A DNA stretch of 49,774 nt, taken from Coleofasciculus sp. LEGE 07092. Lineage in GTDB: Bacteria; Cyanobacteriota; Cyanobacteriia; Cyanobacteriales; Coleofasciculaceae. The stretch spans positions 1-49,774 of the forward strand of contig NZ_JADEWY010000036.1 in assembly GCF_015207375.1 (NCBI RefSeq), given 5' to 3'. The notes under the pieces were generated by a model. The model was given only the letters and a program-made list of their open reading frames with translations. It ran no database searches and was not told the origin of the DNA. Position 1 is the stretch's first letter. Each line of letters starts with the position of its first letter. Below are positions 8,238 to 17,373 of this stretch, in pieces. The translations under genes were made by a program, and so were the position numbers.

Positions 8238-11200
8238 TTAAACCGTCACCCCCTCCAATTCCTCATCCGTCAACTCATACAACTCCCGCAACTTCTGCAA
8301 CTTCTCCTCAGAAGGTTGCCAGAAACCGCGCCCATTTGCCTCCAACATCCTACCTATAATATTGCGGAACGCCTCCGGATTCGCCTCTCGTAACTTATCC
8401 GCCATTTCCGCATCCAACGCATAAGTGTCCGCCGCTTGATCATACACCCAAGACTCTTTAAAATCAGCCGTACCACCCCAACCGATTAACGCTGTCATCC
8501 GTTGAGATATTTCATAAGCACCACCAGAACCTTGATTTGCCATTGCATCTGCCCACTTAGGATTGAGTAACTTAGTGCGATACTCTAAACGCAGCAAGTC
8601 TTCTAATTTACGAGGCGTCGTATCTTTCGAGAAACTTTCCACAAAACTGGTACTTACCTTTTTCCCCTGTTGCTTTTCTGCTGCCTTTTTTAAACCCCCC
8701 GTATTGGCGTAATATTCCTGAATATCCGTTAAACCGTACTCAACCGAATCGATTTCCTGGACAATGTTACTCGTAGTTTGCAATAACTGCTGAAGGATTT
8801 CCGGACGCGCTTGTCCTTTATCTTGTCTGCCGTAACTAAATGTATTGCGACTCTGCCAAGTATTGCCCAACTCATCTCCAGATTCCCAATTACCATCTAC
8901 CACTTGATCATTTACCAGGGAACCAAAATCTCCGGCTGGATTAGAAAACAAGCGGGCAGAAGTATTATCTATGCCTTGCGATCGCAAAACCAAAGCGTGT
9001 TTTCTGATAAAATTTTGATCTTCGGGTTCCTCTGCTTCTGCTGCCCGTCGGAACAAGTCATCCAATAATTCAATAATATTGACAAAGCTATCCCGGAAAA
9101 TCCCCGACAAATTTGCCAGCACATCAATACGGGGATGTCCCACTTTTGCTAAAGGTTTTAACCCATACCTCACAATTCGTCCTGTTCCTTCTTTTATCGG
9201 TTCTGCCCCCACTAATTCCAGAAGAATACCCAAAGATTCACCCTTGGTTTTAATTGCATCTAACCCCCAGAGCATCACCGCAACCGTTTCAGGGTACTCC
9301 CTATGTTCTTCCAGGTGTTGGGCAATAATTTTCTTCGCAATTTCTCTCCCCCTCTCATAAGCAGCAGGTGAAGGCATACGATAAGGATCGAGGGCGTGAA
9401 TATTTCGTCCCGTAGGCAATACACCAGCTCCATCTCTCAACAAATCTCCCCCTGGTGCAGGTAGAATATACTCCCCATTTAACCCCCGCAGCAAGTTAGT
9501 TAATTCATCAGTCGTTTGCATTAATAAATTAGCAACAGATTTTGTAGCAGATGTAGCGGATGAGTTATTGGTGATTGCAGATTCTTTAACGGTTTGGGTA
9601 GCCAACAATTTATCCGTTACATCCGTTACCACATCCGCTGCCACCTCTTCTCCAAAATAAGCTTTTAGATAACTCGTCAATTCCTCCGGAGTGGGAGCTT
9701 CACCCAACGTATGCAACCCGGAAGAAAACAAGCGCTGTTCTACCACTTGCAAGTATTCGTAGAGATTGACAAGATAGCGATTAAATGCATCAGCACTAAA
9801 CATCCGAGCATTTTCTGGTGTGAAGGCAATCCCTAACTTTTTGGCATCTTCAAAGGGGCAATCTGCATCTAATCCAGTATCTAGAATCTTCTGACAAATT
9901 GCTTCTTTAAGGGCGTAATTTTTTTGGGTATCTTCTCGATAGTCTGAAATTAAATCTCGCAGTGTCATCAATTCCTTATATAACCCTGCACGACCATAAG
10001 GAGGTACATTATGAGAAATCAGCACTCCATAACCCCGGCGTTTTGCTAAAATTGACTCCGAGGGATTATTTGCTGCATAGATATAGAGATTGGGTAAATC
10101 TCCTAGCAGAATATCTGACCAAGAATAGCCCGTGTTGCCGAGGGGAGAACCCGGCAACCATTCCACTGTTCCATGCATCCCAAAGTGAACAATTGCATGG
10201 GGTTGAAAATCGTTTTGCAGCCATTTATAAAAAGCTGCATATTGGGGATGAGGCGTTAAGTCTTTTTCAAACATTAACCGCATCGGATCGCCTGAAATAC
10301 CCAGAGGGGGTTGAACGCCTATCCAAACATTTCCTAGCTGAATGCCACCAACGTGGAATTCATCTCCGTAGGTTTTGATACCTGTATCTGTGAGGGATTT
10401 CCACTGTTTCTTGATACGAGTAGTTAGCAGATATCCCAGCCATTTTTCTAGGGTTTTAACATTGACGGTAGAACCCCCCCTTGCCCCCCCTTGGTAAGGG
10501 GGGGTAGCTTCATCGGCTTCTTTCACCCTGCGGATTAATTCTTCCCCATCTTCAGGTAACTCACCAACGTTGTATCCTTGCTTTTTGAGGGCGTGGAGGA
10601 ATTTCAGGAGCGATCGCGGTACATTTAATAAAGCGGCTGTTCCAGTTGCCCCGTACCCAGGTGGAAAACCATAAAGAATAATGGCAATTCGTCTATCAGC
10701 AGGTGGTGTTTGTCTCAGGGCAATCCAACGTTTGAGGCGTCCAGTCAAACGCTTTAGTCGTTCGGGTATCAGATAAATGTCTTCTCCGACTAAACCACCG
10801 AGAGCAACGGTGTCAATGGCTCCATCCAGTTCCGGTAATGCATATAAGACAACTGACTGTAAGCCTCCAATTCCTTGTCGTGTCCAAGAGTGAATATCTT
10901 GAATCAACAGGGGGGCAGCAACGATATAGGGGACATTCTTGGCGGTGAGAATGCGTGTTGCGACAGCTACTTGACGTCCTGCTTCCATTGAACCGGCAGG
11001 TCCTCCTACTAATGGAAAGCCGATAGTGGAGACAATGGCATCAACTTCTACTGCATCTTTTGATAAAGAAGGCGTTTCGATATTACCCTGCTGACGTTGG
11101 GCTATTTCATGGGTGGATGTCATCCAATCTCGTACAGCGACGTGTCCTTCGACACCATTAATAAAGATAGGTAGGGGAATTAATCCAGCCTTTTCAAAGT

Positions 11201-12104
11201 GGCGAATGAGTTGGGGAATGTAGGGCTGTTTCGTGATAACGTGCTTGCGATACAGCAGAATACCGACAATTGGACTGGCAACGGATTTTGATTCCCCCTT
11301 GCCCCCCTTAGAAAGTGGGGTAGATGTAGTCGATGGGCTATCGAATTCTTTAGAGACTTTACCTTTTACAGATAACTTATCCGTTGCTAAATTCGTTGTT
11401 ATCCGCTGCTGATACCATTCCAGATAGTTTTGTGGGGATTCAAAATAACCGTTATAGTCAGGATGTAGTAATCCCATATTGGGAGTTTCTACTGGGGGCG
11501 GAATTTCTCCTACCTTCAACCCCAGGTATTTTTCGGCTAGCATCCAAAACAGGGATGCCACGTTATCGGAACCACCAGCGTTCCAGTATCCGTAAATAAT
11601 CAGCCAGTTGCGTAAGTCTTGAACTTTTTTGGCGGGAATGTATTTGAGTAGTTTCGGTCCTGTTTTCAAGAAGCTGATATAACCTGCGAGTTTATCTTCT
11701 TCTCGCCCATTGCTGAATTTATCGAGAATAAATTTAATGGGCTTGGGCATTCCTTTGGGTTTATCTCCAATTTTGAAGTCACCAAGCTGGGTGAGGCTCA
11801 TTAATTCCAGGGCAGACTCGAATACCAGACGGATGGGGATAGGTTGGGTTCTTTCGCGCAGCCACAGCACTTGATCATAATCAAAGAGCAGACTACCGAA
11901 GAAAACATCGGCATCTTGGAGTGCTGCTTCTACTTTATCGGGTTCGGTGGAGAGGGAGCGATTAGCTTCGCTACCGGGCAAAGCCCGATCGCTAAATACC
12001 CGAATATCTAACTCTGGGCAGCGCTTCGTCGCCAAATCAGCCGCCTGCCGATACAAGTTGGCGTTGAAGGATTCAAACCCAGCAATTAAGACGATGCGTT
12101 TCAT
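8238..12104 (-). CDS. Magnesium chelatase subunit H family protein (ChlH/BchH paralogue)
   Basis: This 1288-residue protein of the CobN/BchH family forms the large porphyrin- or corrin-binding subunit of metal chelatases. Family sequence includes FFGSLLFDYDQVLWL near residue 90, VHFGMHGTVEWLPGS in the middle, AANNPSESILAKRRGYG, and GGAYEISQRMTALIGWGG near the end. The N-terminus MKRIVLIAGFESFNANLYRQ differs from canonical cyanobacterial ChlH, so I take it as the second, divergent H-type paralogue. Whether it inserts Mg, Co or another metal is not visible. At least four extra sequences interrupt the frame without breaking it: two copies of a palindromic element (about 11277-11411 and 9532-9645) and two C/G-rich palindromes (10474-10504 and 11294-11320). 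mntA follows with no gap. Confidence 0.88.
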   Translation of the reverse strand: MKRIVLIAGFESFNANLYRQAADLATKRCPELDIRVFSDRALPGSEANRSLSTEPDKVEAALQDADVFFGSLLFDYDQVLWLRERTQPIPIRLVFESALELMSLTQLGDFKIGDKPKGMPKPIKFILDKFSNGREEDKLAGYISFLKTGPKLLKYIPAKKVQDLRNWLIIYGYWNAGGSDNVASLFWMLAEKYLGLKVGEIPPPVETPNMGLLHPDYNGYFESPQNYLEWYQQRITTNLATDKLSVKGKVSKEFDSPSTTSTPLSKGGKGESKSVASPIVGILLYRKHVITKQPYIPQLIRHFEKAGLIPLPIFINGVEGHVAVRDWMTSTHEIAQRQQGNIETPSLSKDAVEVDAIVSTIGFPLVGGPAGSMEAGRQVAVATRILTAKNVPYIVAAPLLIQDIHSWTRQGIGGLQSVVLYALPELDGAIDTVALGGLVGEDIYLIPERLKRLTGRLKRWIALRQTPPADRRIAIILYGFPPGYGATGTAALLNVPRSLLKFLHALKKQGYNVGELPEDGEELIRRVKEADEATPPYQGGARGGSTVNVKTLEKWLGYLLTTRIKKQWKSLTDTGIKTYGDEFHVGGIQLGNVWIGVQPPLGISGDPMRLMFEKDLTPHPQYAAFYKWLQNDFQPHAIVHFGMHGTVEWLPGSPLGNTGYSWSDILLGDLPNLYIYAANNPSESILAKRRGYGVLISHNVPPYGRAGLYKELMTLRDLISDYREDTQKNYALKEAICQKILDTGLDADCPFEDAKKLGIAFTPENARMFSADAFNRYLVNLYEYLQVVEQRLFSSGLHTLGEAPTPEELTSYLKAYFGEEVAADVVTDVTDKLLATQTVKESAITNNSSATSATKSVANLLMQTTDELTNLLRGLNGEYILPAPGGDLLRDGAGVLPTGRNIHALDPYRMPSPAAYERGREIAKKIIAQHLEEHREYPETVAVMLWGLDAIKTKGESLGILLELVGAEPIKEGTGRIVRYGLKPLAKVGHPRIDVLANLSGIFRDSFVNIIELLDDLFRRAAEAEEPEDQNFIRKHALVLRSQGIDNTSARLFSNPAGDFGSLVNDQVVDGNWESGDELGNTWQSRNTFSYGRQDKGQARPEILQQLLQTTSNIVQEIDSVEYGLTDIQEYYANTGGLKKAAEKQQGKKVSTSFVESFSKDTTPRKLEDLLRLEYRTKLLNPKWADAMANQGSGGAYEISQRMTALIGWGGTADFKESWVYDQAADTYALDAEMADKLREANPEAFRNIIGRMLEANGRGFWQPSEEKLQKLRELYELTDEELEGVTV
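9532..9645. repeat. Coding palindromic element, copy A
   Basis: The left arm contains GATGTAGCGGATGAGTTAT and the right arm TATCCGTTACATCCGTTACC, which form an imperfect inverted repeat around a variable centre. It is read in frame through the chelatase gene and gives residues of the type VAADVVTDVTDKL and NSSATSATKSVA. The arms match copy B at about 35 of 41 and 34 of 36 positions. Confidence 0.75.
10474..10504. repeat. C/G-rich palindrome inside the chelatase gene
   Basis: A CCCCCCCTTG, CCCCCCCTTG, then AAGGGGGGG arrangement lies in frame and encodes a PPYQGGARGG stretch. Related palindromes occur in spacers at 30226-30266, 43731-43755 and 48077-48103, so this is a dispersed element that landed in a gene. 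Confidence 0.7.
11277..11411. repeat. Coding palindromic element, copy C, with nested C/G-rich palindrome
   Basis: It starts GGCAACGGATT like copy B and continues GATGTAG and GGGCTATCG. It ends with ACTTATCCGTT and a TTCGTTG segment, which correspond to the right arm. A CCCCCTTG/GTGGGG palindrome at 11294-11320 is nested in its left part. It is translated in frame (for example TNLATDKL and then GKGESKSVA). It is more diverged than copies A and B. Confidence 0.55.
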
Positions 12105-12181
12105 ATCCCAAGCTCGAAATACTTCTTCATCTTCGATCTTAAGGGATTGTTAAGTTTTCTACAGATATCCTTTTATTGACG

Positions 12182-12341
12182 AAACAGGAGATAGAAAAAA
12201 AGGCTCGACAACAGATTATGTGAAACGGCAGTACATTGGGAATCTAGGGCTGAACAGGCAGAAGCTCGGTTAGAATCTTTGCTTGAGCGGCTGCGGGAAT
12301 CAGGAATTGACCCTGATACGTTTTTGGATAGTCACAGATGA
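12182..12341 (+). pseudogene. Relic of a coiled-coil tail, Uma2-nuclease type
   Basis: In the 333-bp spacer between the chelatase and kinase starts, two + strand frames give KQEIEKKARQQI and, after a break with stops, AEQAEARLESLLERLRESGI followed by DPD. This charged coiled coil ending in GIDPD resembles the C-terminal tail of cyanobacterial Uma2-family nucleases and related proteins. No nuclease domain, start codon or ribosome site is present, so it is at most a decayed end. The family assignment is weak. Confidence 0.35.
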
Positions 12342-12437
12342 AGAGAGTCCTATCGGGGCATAGCGGCTAACAGTTCCTTAACTCACATCTTGCTTGCCCA
12401 GTGAAAGGCTTATCTACAAAGGTGCAAGATATCTCAG

Positions 12438-15263
12438 TTAACAGAGTTGGTCTGAACAAAGACGTCGCAAAGGCAACGTGACGATAAACGTCGTTCCCAC
12501 CCCAACTTCACTATTTACGGCAATTTGACCCCCATGCAGGTCAACACATTTTTTAACAATGGCTAACCCCAAACCAGTGCCCTCAATTGCGCCAACATTT
12601 TTCCCTCGATGAAAAAACTCAAATAGGCGGGGTTGGTCTTCTTTCGGTATACCAAGTCCTCGGTCTTGAACCACGAAAATAGCATTCTCTTGGTCACAAA
12701 TCAATTCAACGTCCACCGAACCCCCCACCGGAGAATATTTAATGGCATTAAACAGCAAATTATTGAGCAATTGCCGCAGAAGCTTACGATCCATACAGGC
12801 TAAAAAGCGTTGACCCTGACTAGTAAAAGTGAGGGTGTAAGAAACCTCACTGGAGAAGCGTTTCCATGTCAACCCCCGCTGGATTTCGGTAATTAATTCC
12901 TGGCAAAATTCACGCAGATCAAGGAGTACTGGGTGGAAGGGCAGTTGTCCAGCTTCGGCAATGCCAATAAACAGGGTATCTTCTAACAACTGGAGCATCT
13001 GTTTAACTGTCTCTTGAATTAACTGGAGCTGTTCTTTTTCTTCTTCTGGAGTCCAGTCGTAGTATTCGAGTAACTCAGCAGTGGACATTATTGTTGCTAG
13101 GGGCGTGCGGAATTCGTGGGAAGTGATAGAAACAAATCGGGATTTGAGATCCCCTAACTCTTTTTCTTTGGCTAAGGCTTTGAGAATTTCAGCTTCCGCT
13201 CGTTTGCGTTCTGTGACATCCTCAGCGATGCCAGCAGTGCGCTCAATTAAACCAGATTCGTTTACCACTTGAAAACCCCGCATCCATACCCAACGCTGTA
13301 ATCCATCTGGGCGTACAATCCGATACTCTTCTTCAAAGATTTTTTGCCCTTTCAGGTGTTTGGCGACAGCAGCAGTGACGCGCTCGCGATCGTCTGGATG
13401 CACTGAGTCTAGCCAGAAACTGGGCTGCTCGTAAAGGCTCTGAGGACTGCGCCCCCATATCTCCTCGTAGGCAGGACTGATATAGTAAATTTGGCGCAAA
13501 TCGGGACTGGTTAAAAAGAAAACCTCACGGATATTTTCGGTGAGTTGGCGGAACTGCTCCTCGCTCTTGCGGAGTGCTTTTTCTGTGGTGGCACGAGTGT
13601 TGGCTTCCATCGCCAGTGACACCATGTATGCTGTAGTGCTGGCAAAGCTTTCTTCTTCTAATGTCCAATACCGCTGGGTTCCGGTATGTTCTGCACACAG
13701 CACCCCAACCACAATCCCGCCCAGACGAATTGGCACGTCTAACATGGAGGTAATCCCCAAAGGAGTGAGGTAAGAGGCGCAGAACTCCTGGGTGCGTGGA
13801 TCAGTGTGGGCATCGGTTGCGGCGATGACCTGTTCATTGTCTAGCACTTTGAAGTAGTTTGGGTATTGAGTGGCTGTTAGTTCATAAGCGGCTGAATGGT
13901 GCTGGGGTGTCAGTTTATAGAGATCAATACAGCAGAGCGAGGAGCGATCGCTATTGTAGAGCCAGATACTACAGCGTTCCACTTCCAGTGTTTGGGCAAC
14001 AGTTTCGGTAATTTCCTGCAAGGCAACACTCAACTCCCCGTTGTAAATTGCCTGACAGTGAGCGAGTTCCGACAATGCCCGATGCTGTTTACGCAATCTG
14101 GCTTCGCTTTGACGCAAAGCATTCTGTGCCAAAACGCTTTCATACCAAAGTGAGACGGCGGCAGCCGCTGCTCTGAGCAAATCGACTTCCGACGCTTCCC
14201 AAGGATGGGCTTGAGTGCAATTATCGAAGCCGATAAACCCAAAAAAATTGCCGTTAACTTTGAGGGGCAAAACTAGAATGGACAGAATACCTTGCGGTTC
14301 TAAAATAATGCGTTCTGATTCAGGAAACTCAGCAACGACACCTGCAATCACACGATCCTGGGACAAGTGTTCCACCCAACGAGGAAAAAATTCGTTATAG
14401 GAAAGGTTTTGCAGCCTTGGGTTGTCCATTTCCTGTTGAATGCCTAGAGTACACCACTCAGCTCGTTGACTCATCAGCAAGCTGCTGCTAAAATCAGCGT
14501 GATTTTCAAAGACGTAAACCCGGCTGGCAGTAGAAACTTGCCCCAAAATAGGCAGGATTTCGTTGTAGGGGCTAAGGTTTAAGGGTTCGTCTGGGTTGTC
14601 TCCCTTGAATGCCAGCAGCCGTCCCTGTACTTCGACTAGGGCAGCTAAGTAGCGTTCCCGTTTGGCAAGAGCGGCTTCATTAAGATGGCGTTCTGTAATG
14701 TTGTACAAGGTGCCACAAGTGCCAATAATCTGCCCGTCCTCATCCAGGGTGAATTGGGTTAATACCTCAATCCAGCGGTAGTTGCCACAGGTAGTTCGGT
14801 AGCGAATTTCGTGGCGGAGGTATTCTTTTTGGCTCTGGATTAATGCTTGAATTTGGTCTTGATAGGATTGCCTATCGTCAGGATGAATGTAATCTAGAGA
14901 TGAAGTGCCGATGCTATCAGCGATCGCAAAACCTGTAATTTGAGTCCAGGCTGGATTGAGGAACGTCCAGCATCCCTCAGCATCGGTTTGGAAAATTACT
15001 TCTCTAACAGTATCAACGACTAACCCGTATTGCTCCTCTCGCCTTCGCAAGTAGTCTTCTACCTGATGACGTTCCTTAATTTCGTGTTTGAGTTGATTAA
15101 GGGTGAGGATATAGGCTAGCACCAAGAAAATAGAAAAACAAGTCAGTGCCATTACCCAAGCGGGTAACGCTAAACCCGACTGCCAGGGATAGCAGTACTC
15201 GTGGGGAAAATCTATTGATAAGGCGGCTAGCGTAGTCCAGTTGCCATATCCGACTATTGGCAT
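12438..15263 (-). CDS. Membrane-anchored PAS/GAF sensor histidine kinase
   Basis: This is a 941-residue two-component sensor kinase. A hydrophobic span at about residues 33-55 anchors it in the membrane. A first PAS/PAC pair follows (about 75-195, ending GTLYNITERHLNE), then two GAF regions (about 200-380 and 395-560). A second PAS/PAC pair covers about 570-695 (WMRGFQVVNESG, then IAEDVTERKRAEA). The dimerisation/phosphoacceptor domain contains SHEFRTPLATIMSTAELL, and the ATPase domain has NLLFNAIKYS, DRGLGIPKED and GTGLGLAIVKKCVD. All N, G1, F and G2 boxes look intact, so it should be active. No cognate response regulator is adjacent. The signal is unknown. Part of its 5' region is duplicated at 21281-21502. 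Confidence 0.95.
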   Translation of the reverse strand: MPIVGYGNWTTLAALSIDFPHEYCYPWQSGLALPAWVMALTCFSIFLVLAYILTLNQLKHEIKERHQVEDYLRRREEQYGLVVDTVREVIFQTDAEGCWTFLNPAWTQITGFAIADSIGTSSLDYIHPDDRQSYQDQIQALIQSQKEYLRHEIRYRTTCGNYRWIEVLTQFTLDEDGQIIGTCGTLYNITERHLNEAALAKRERYLAALVEVQGRLLAFKGDNPDEPLNLSPYNEILPILGQVSTASRVYVFENHADFSSSLLMSQRAEWCTLGIQQEMDNPRLQNLSYNEFFPRWVEHLSQDRVIAGVVAEFPESERIILEPQGILSILVLPLKVNGNFFGFIGFDNCTQAHPWEASEVDLLRAAAAAVSLWYESVLAQNALRQSEARLRKQHRALSELAHCQAIYNGELSVALQEITETVAQTLEVERCSIWLYNSDRSSLCCIDLYKLTPQHHSAAYELTATQYPNYFKVLDNEQVIAATDAHTDPRTQEFCASYLTPLGITSMLDVPIRLGGIVVGVLCAEHTGTQRYWTLEEESFASTTAYMVSLAMEANTRATTEKALRKSEEQFRQLTENIREVFFLTSPDLRQIYYISPAYEEIWGRSPQSLYEQPSFWLDSVHPDDRERVTAAVAKHLKGQKIFEEEYRIVRPDGLQRWVWMRGFQVVNESGLIERTAGIAEDVTERKRAEAEILKALAKEKELGDLKSRFVSITSHEFRTPLATIMSTAELLEYYDWTPEEEKEQLQLIQETVKQMLQLLEDTLFIGIAEAGQLPFHPVLLDLREFCQELITEIQRGLTWKRFSSEVSYTLTFTSQGQRFLACMDRKLLRQLLNNLLFNAIKYSPVGGSVDVELICDQENAIFVVQDRGLGIPKEDQPRLFEFFHRGKNVGAIEGTGLGLAIVKKCVDLHGGQIAVNSEVGVGTTFIVTLPLRRLCSDQLC

Positions 15264-15416
15264 TGAAGCTTATCGGTGAGTTTAAATTAATTGAGTTTTA
15301 TAGTTATTTGCTAGCTTTTCAGCGCGTATCCGGTATTTCCCTAAAAGTTTTATAAAAACTAAGTTTTTGAGTTTTTTGTCTCTCACATCCGTCTCTGCAG
15401 CCACAAGAGCGATCGC
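14920..15416. repeat. Source segment of a HIP1-bounded duplication
   Basis: GCGATCGC at 14920-14927 and again at 15409-15416 delimit the stretch covering the kinase N-terminus and its upstream region. Positions 14920-15016 match 21281-21377 at 96 of 97 bases. Positions about 15291-15416 match 21378-21502 more loosely. The intervening roughly 274 bp are absent from the copy. Confidence 0.85.
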
Positions 15417-16015
15417 TACCCGTTCTTTTGAATTTTTTCTAAAAAATTTTGAATATTCAATTCGTTTATAATTTCTCTCTCATATAGAGCAACGACAACT
15501 TCACAAACGTTCTGGTTTTCATCAGATAAATCTATAATTACTTTTTTTAATATAGTTTCCCAAGCGATTTGTTTATCCAGGCATCCTGCTCCTGTACCCA
15601 ACAAAGGAAATACAATTGTTTTATATCCATAGTGATTTCCTTTCTCCAGGCAATTATGTACCACTTCATTAATTATGTTTGGAGAGGGGAATAATTCAAG
15701 CTGCCAATCAATGACTGCACTATGAAATATTTTTTTTGTCGGGAGATTTCCGGCTGATGTCACAACAACATCACCGATAGATAGAGAATTAAAATTCCTA
15801 AAATTTTGGCTTTCTGTATAAATCTCTTCGCCACCTATCCGTCTAATCCTGCGAGAGACTCCACCTCTCATACTAAGATAGGTATCATCCGAACTGACGA
15901 TAACATCTGCGGCAAGATTCGTGATATCCCCTTGATAAATTCTTATTAATTTGTTATTGACTGCAAACTCACCTAGGAACCCTTCTCTTGGTTTATTGGC
16001 AACTATTTTCACCAA
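15416..16015 (-). CDS. Macro domain protein (ADP-ribose-binding fold)
   Basis: This 199-residue protein is dominated by a macro domain. It contains IYQGDITNLAADVIVSSDD near residue 30 in place of the classic GDIT...DAIVNAAN, a glycine-rich GGVSRRIRRIGG loop, and FPLLGTGAGCLD as the phosphate-binding loop. Macro domains bind or hydrolyse ADP-ribose, ADP-ribosylated proteins or related NAD products. The asparagine usual in the first motif is replaced by serine (VSSDD), so catalysis is uncertain. It lies at the downstream end of a block of AAA-like and WD40 genes on the same strand, and 183 bp of repeat-rich DNA separates them. A link to a conflict or NAD-signalling role is inferred only from that context. 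Confidence 0.8.
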   Translation of the reverse strand: MVKIVANKPREGFLGEFAVNNKLIRIYQGDITNLAADVIVSSDDTYLSMRGGVSRRIRRIGGEEIYTESQNFRNFNSLSIGDVVVTSAGNLPTKKIFHSAVIDWQLELFPSPNIINEVVHNCLEKGNHYGYKTIVFPLLGTGAGCLDKQIAWETILKKVIIDLSDENQNVCEVVVALYEREIINELNIQNFLEKIQKNG

Positions 16016-16120
16016 GCGCTGTTGAGGTTCTATAGTTGCAGCAAATGAGTCAATAGTGTGGTCGATTTTACACTCAGAACTCAGTCGCTCAGGAGCCGCT
16101 AGTACTCTGTCAAAGCTAGT

Positions 16121-16197
16121 TTGACGGGTTACTTTTATCTCCGTGTCCCTCCGCGTCCCCGCGTCCCCAGGTCCCCACGTCCGTCTTAACCCGTCAA
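16121..16197. repeat. 11-bp inverted repeat enclosing a CGTCCC-rich tract
   Basis: TTGACGGGTTA at 16121-16131 and TAACCCGTCAA at 16187-16197 are exact complements. Between them lies a low-complexity run of CGTCCC-like units (CGCGTCCCCGCGTCCCC). It sits immediately after the stop of the WD40 remnant and may act as a terminator or be a small mobile cassette. Confidence 0.6.
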
Positions 16198-16198
16198 T

Positions 16199-16942
16199 TT
16201 AAGGTTGACAGACCACTAGTGTGGTAGGGAGTGAGGGAAAATTTGGTCGATTTGATTCTGCTGCAATAGAGTTAGATTTGTTTTTAAGCGTTTTGAGTGC
16301 TTCAGGATGAGTGACAAAGTAATCCTTGAGCCAGTCATAACCTCTGGCTAATAATTCCTCTAATCCTTCAACCTGCCACAGACGAACTGTGGCATCATCT
16401 CCAGCCGTGACAAGGAGTTTTTCGCTTTCAGAAAAACTCACACTTCTAATTGCCCCTTGATGACCCTTAAATTCGGTCAGCAATTGTCCTGAAATTGTCC
16501 AAAGTTTTGCTGTGCCGTCTGTACCTGCTGTGGCAATAATCTGCCCGTCGGAACTAAAACTGATACTGGTAACTTCTCCCTGGTGTGCGTTCCACTCGAC
16601 TAAATGATGTCCCGATAAATCCCAAAGACAGACAATACCATTTATTCCTGCTGTGGCAACTCGTTGACCATCTGGATGAAAGCTTATACTCTTGAGTTCA
16701 CCTCGATTGGTGTTCCATTGAGTTAGCACATTTCCACTCAAACCCCAAAGACAAACCATACCGTCTGCTCCTGCGGTAGCGATGCGTTCTGTCTCACCGC
16801 TTTGCCAATTAGGACTGCAACTTACACTGTTAACCCAGGTTGAATCCTGAAACTCGTACCAGAAGGTAGTTTGATAGTCACAGTGACCCAGTTCTGCATC
16901 AACTAGATTTTTAATTTGCCACCGCAGGGCATTGCCATCGGA
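16199..16942 (-). pseudogene. WD40 repeats, C-terminal fragment of a broken AAA-WD40 protein
   Basis: Three full WD40 blades are seen (GLSGNVLTQWNTNRGELKS, the DLSGHHLVEW unit and the TISGQLLTEF unit). They end with VEGLEELLARGYDWLKDYF, the usual C-terminus of cyanobacterial WD40 proteins. The longest frame with a start begins at 16759. Translation of the same frame upstream to 16942 continues the protein (SDGNALRWQIKNLVDAELG and DSTWVNSVSCSPNW), so 16759 is not the true start. The frame joins the next WD40 fragment by a shift at about 16940. It is therefore part of one formerly continuous gene at 16199-18709. The protein ends with an unusual PNFPSLPTTLVVCQP tail. Confidence 0.75.
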
Positions 16943-17373
16943 TAAACTGTACCGTGATCAGTCTTCCATCTAGCCGGATGCTTTTGGGACAAATCCCAAA
17001 TTTTGACTGTTTCGTCTGTACCCCCAGTAGCAATAAGCTGTTGATTCGGACTAAAGCATACACTATTGACTGAACCTTGATGACGTTTGAGTCGATGCAA
17101 CTGCTCCCCTGACAAATTCCACAGTCTAGTTATGCCATCTTCTTCTGCTGTTGCTAAACACTGCCCATCAGGGCTAAAACTCAAACTGGTGATTCCCGTT
17201 TCACCTTTCCATTGAACTAACTGCTGCCCAGATAAATCCCAGAGTTTGATTATGCTGTTTTCATTAACTGTCGCAACTCTGTCCCCATCAGGGCTAAAAT
17301 TAAAACTGGTGATTCCTGTTTCACTTTTCCATTCAGCTAACTGCTGCCCGGATAAGTTCCAAACTTTGATCAT
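16903..17373 (-). pseudogene. WD40 repeats, middle fragment of a broken AAA-WD40 protein
   Basis: This 156-residue frame has four WD40 blades with clear SFNFSPDGDRVATV and LWDLSGQQLVQW signatures. It starts mid-blade (MIKVWNLSGQQLAEW) and ends by frameshift at about 16940 in CGGKLKI and a stop. At its start it overlaps the end of the AAA half, in another frame, by about 40 bases. Normally a linker and the first blades lie between the AAA domain and this point, so several hundred bases have probably been deleted. On its own it would not make a closed propeller. Confidence 0.75.

Noticed and set aside
8238-12104. CobN cobaltochelatase as the identity of the large gene
   Set aside because: The motif set and the N-terminal region fit the H-type (BchH/ChlH) paralogue better; metal specificity is left open because the CobN and H families share the core.
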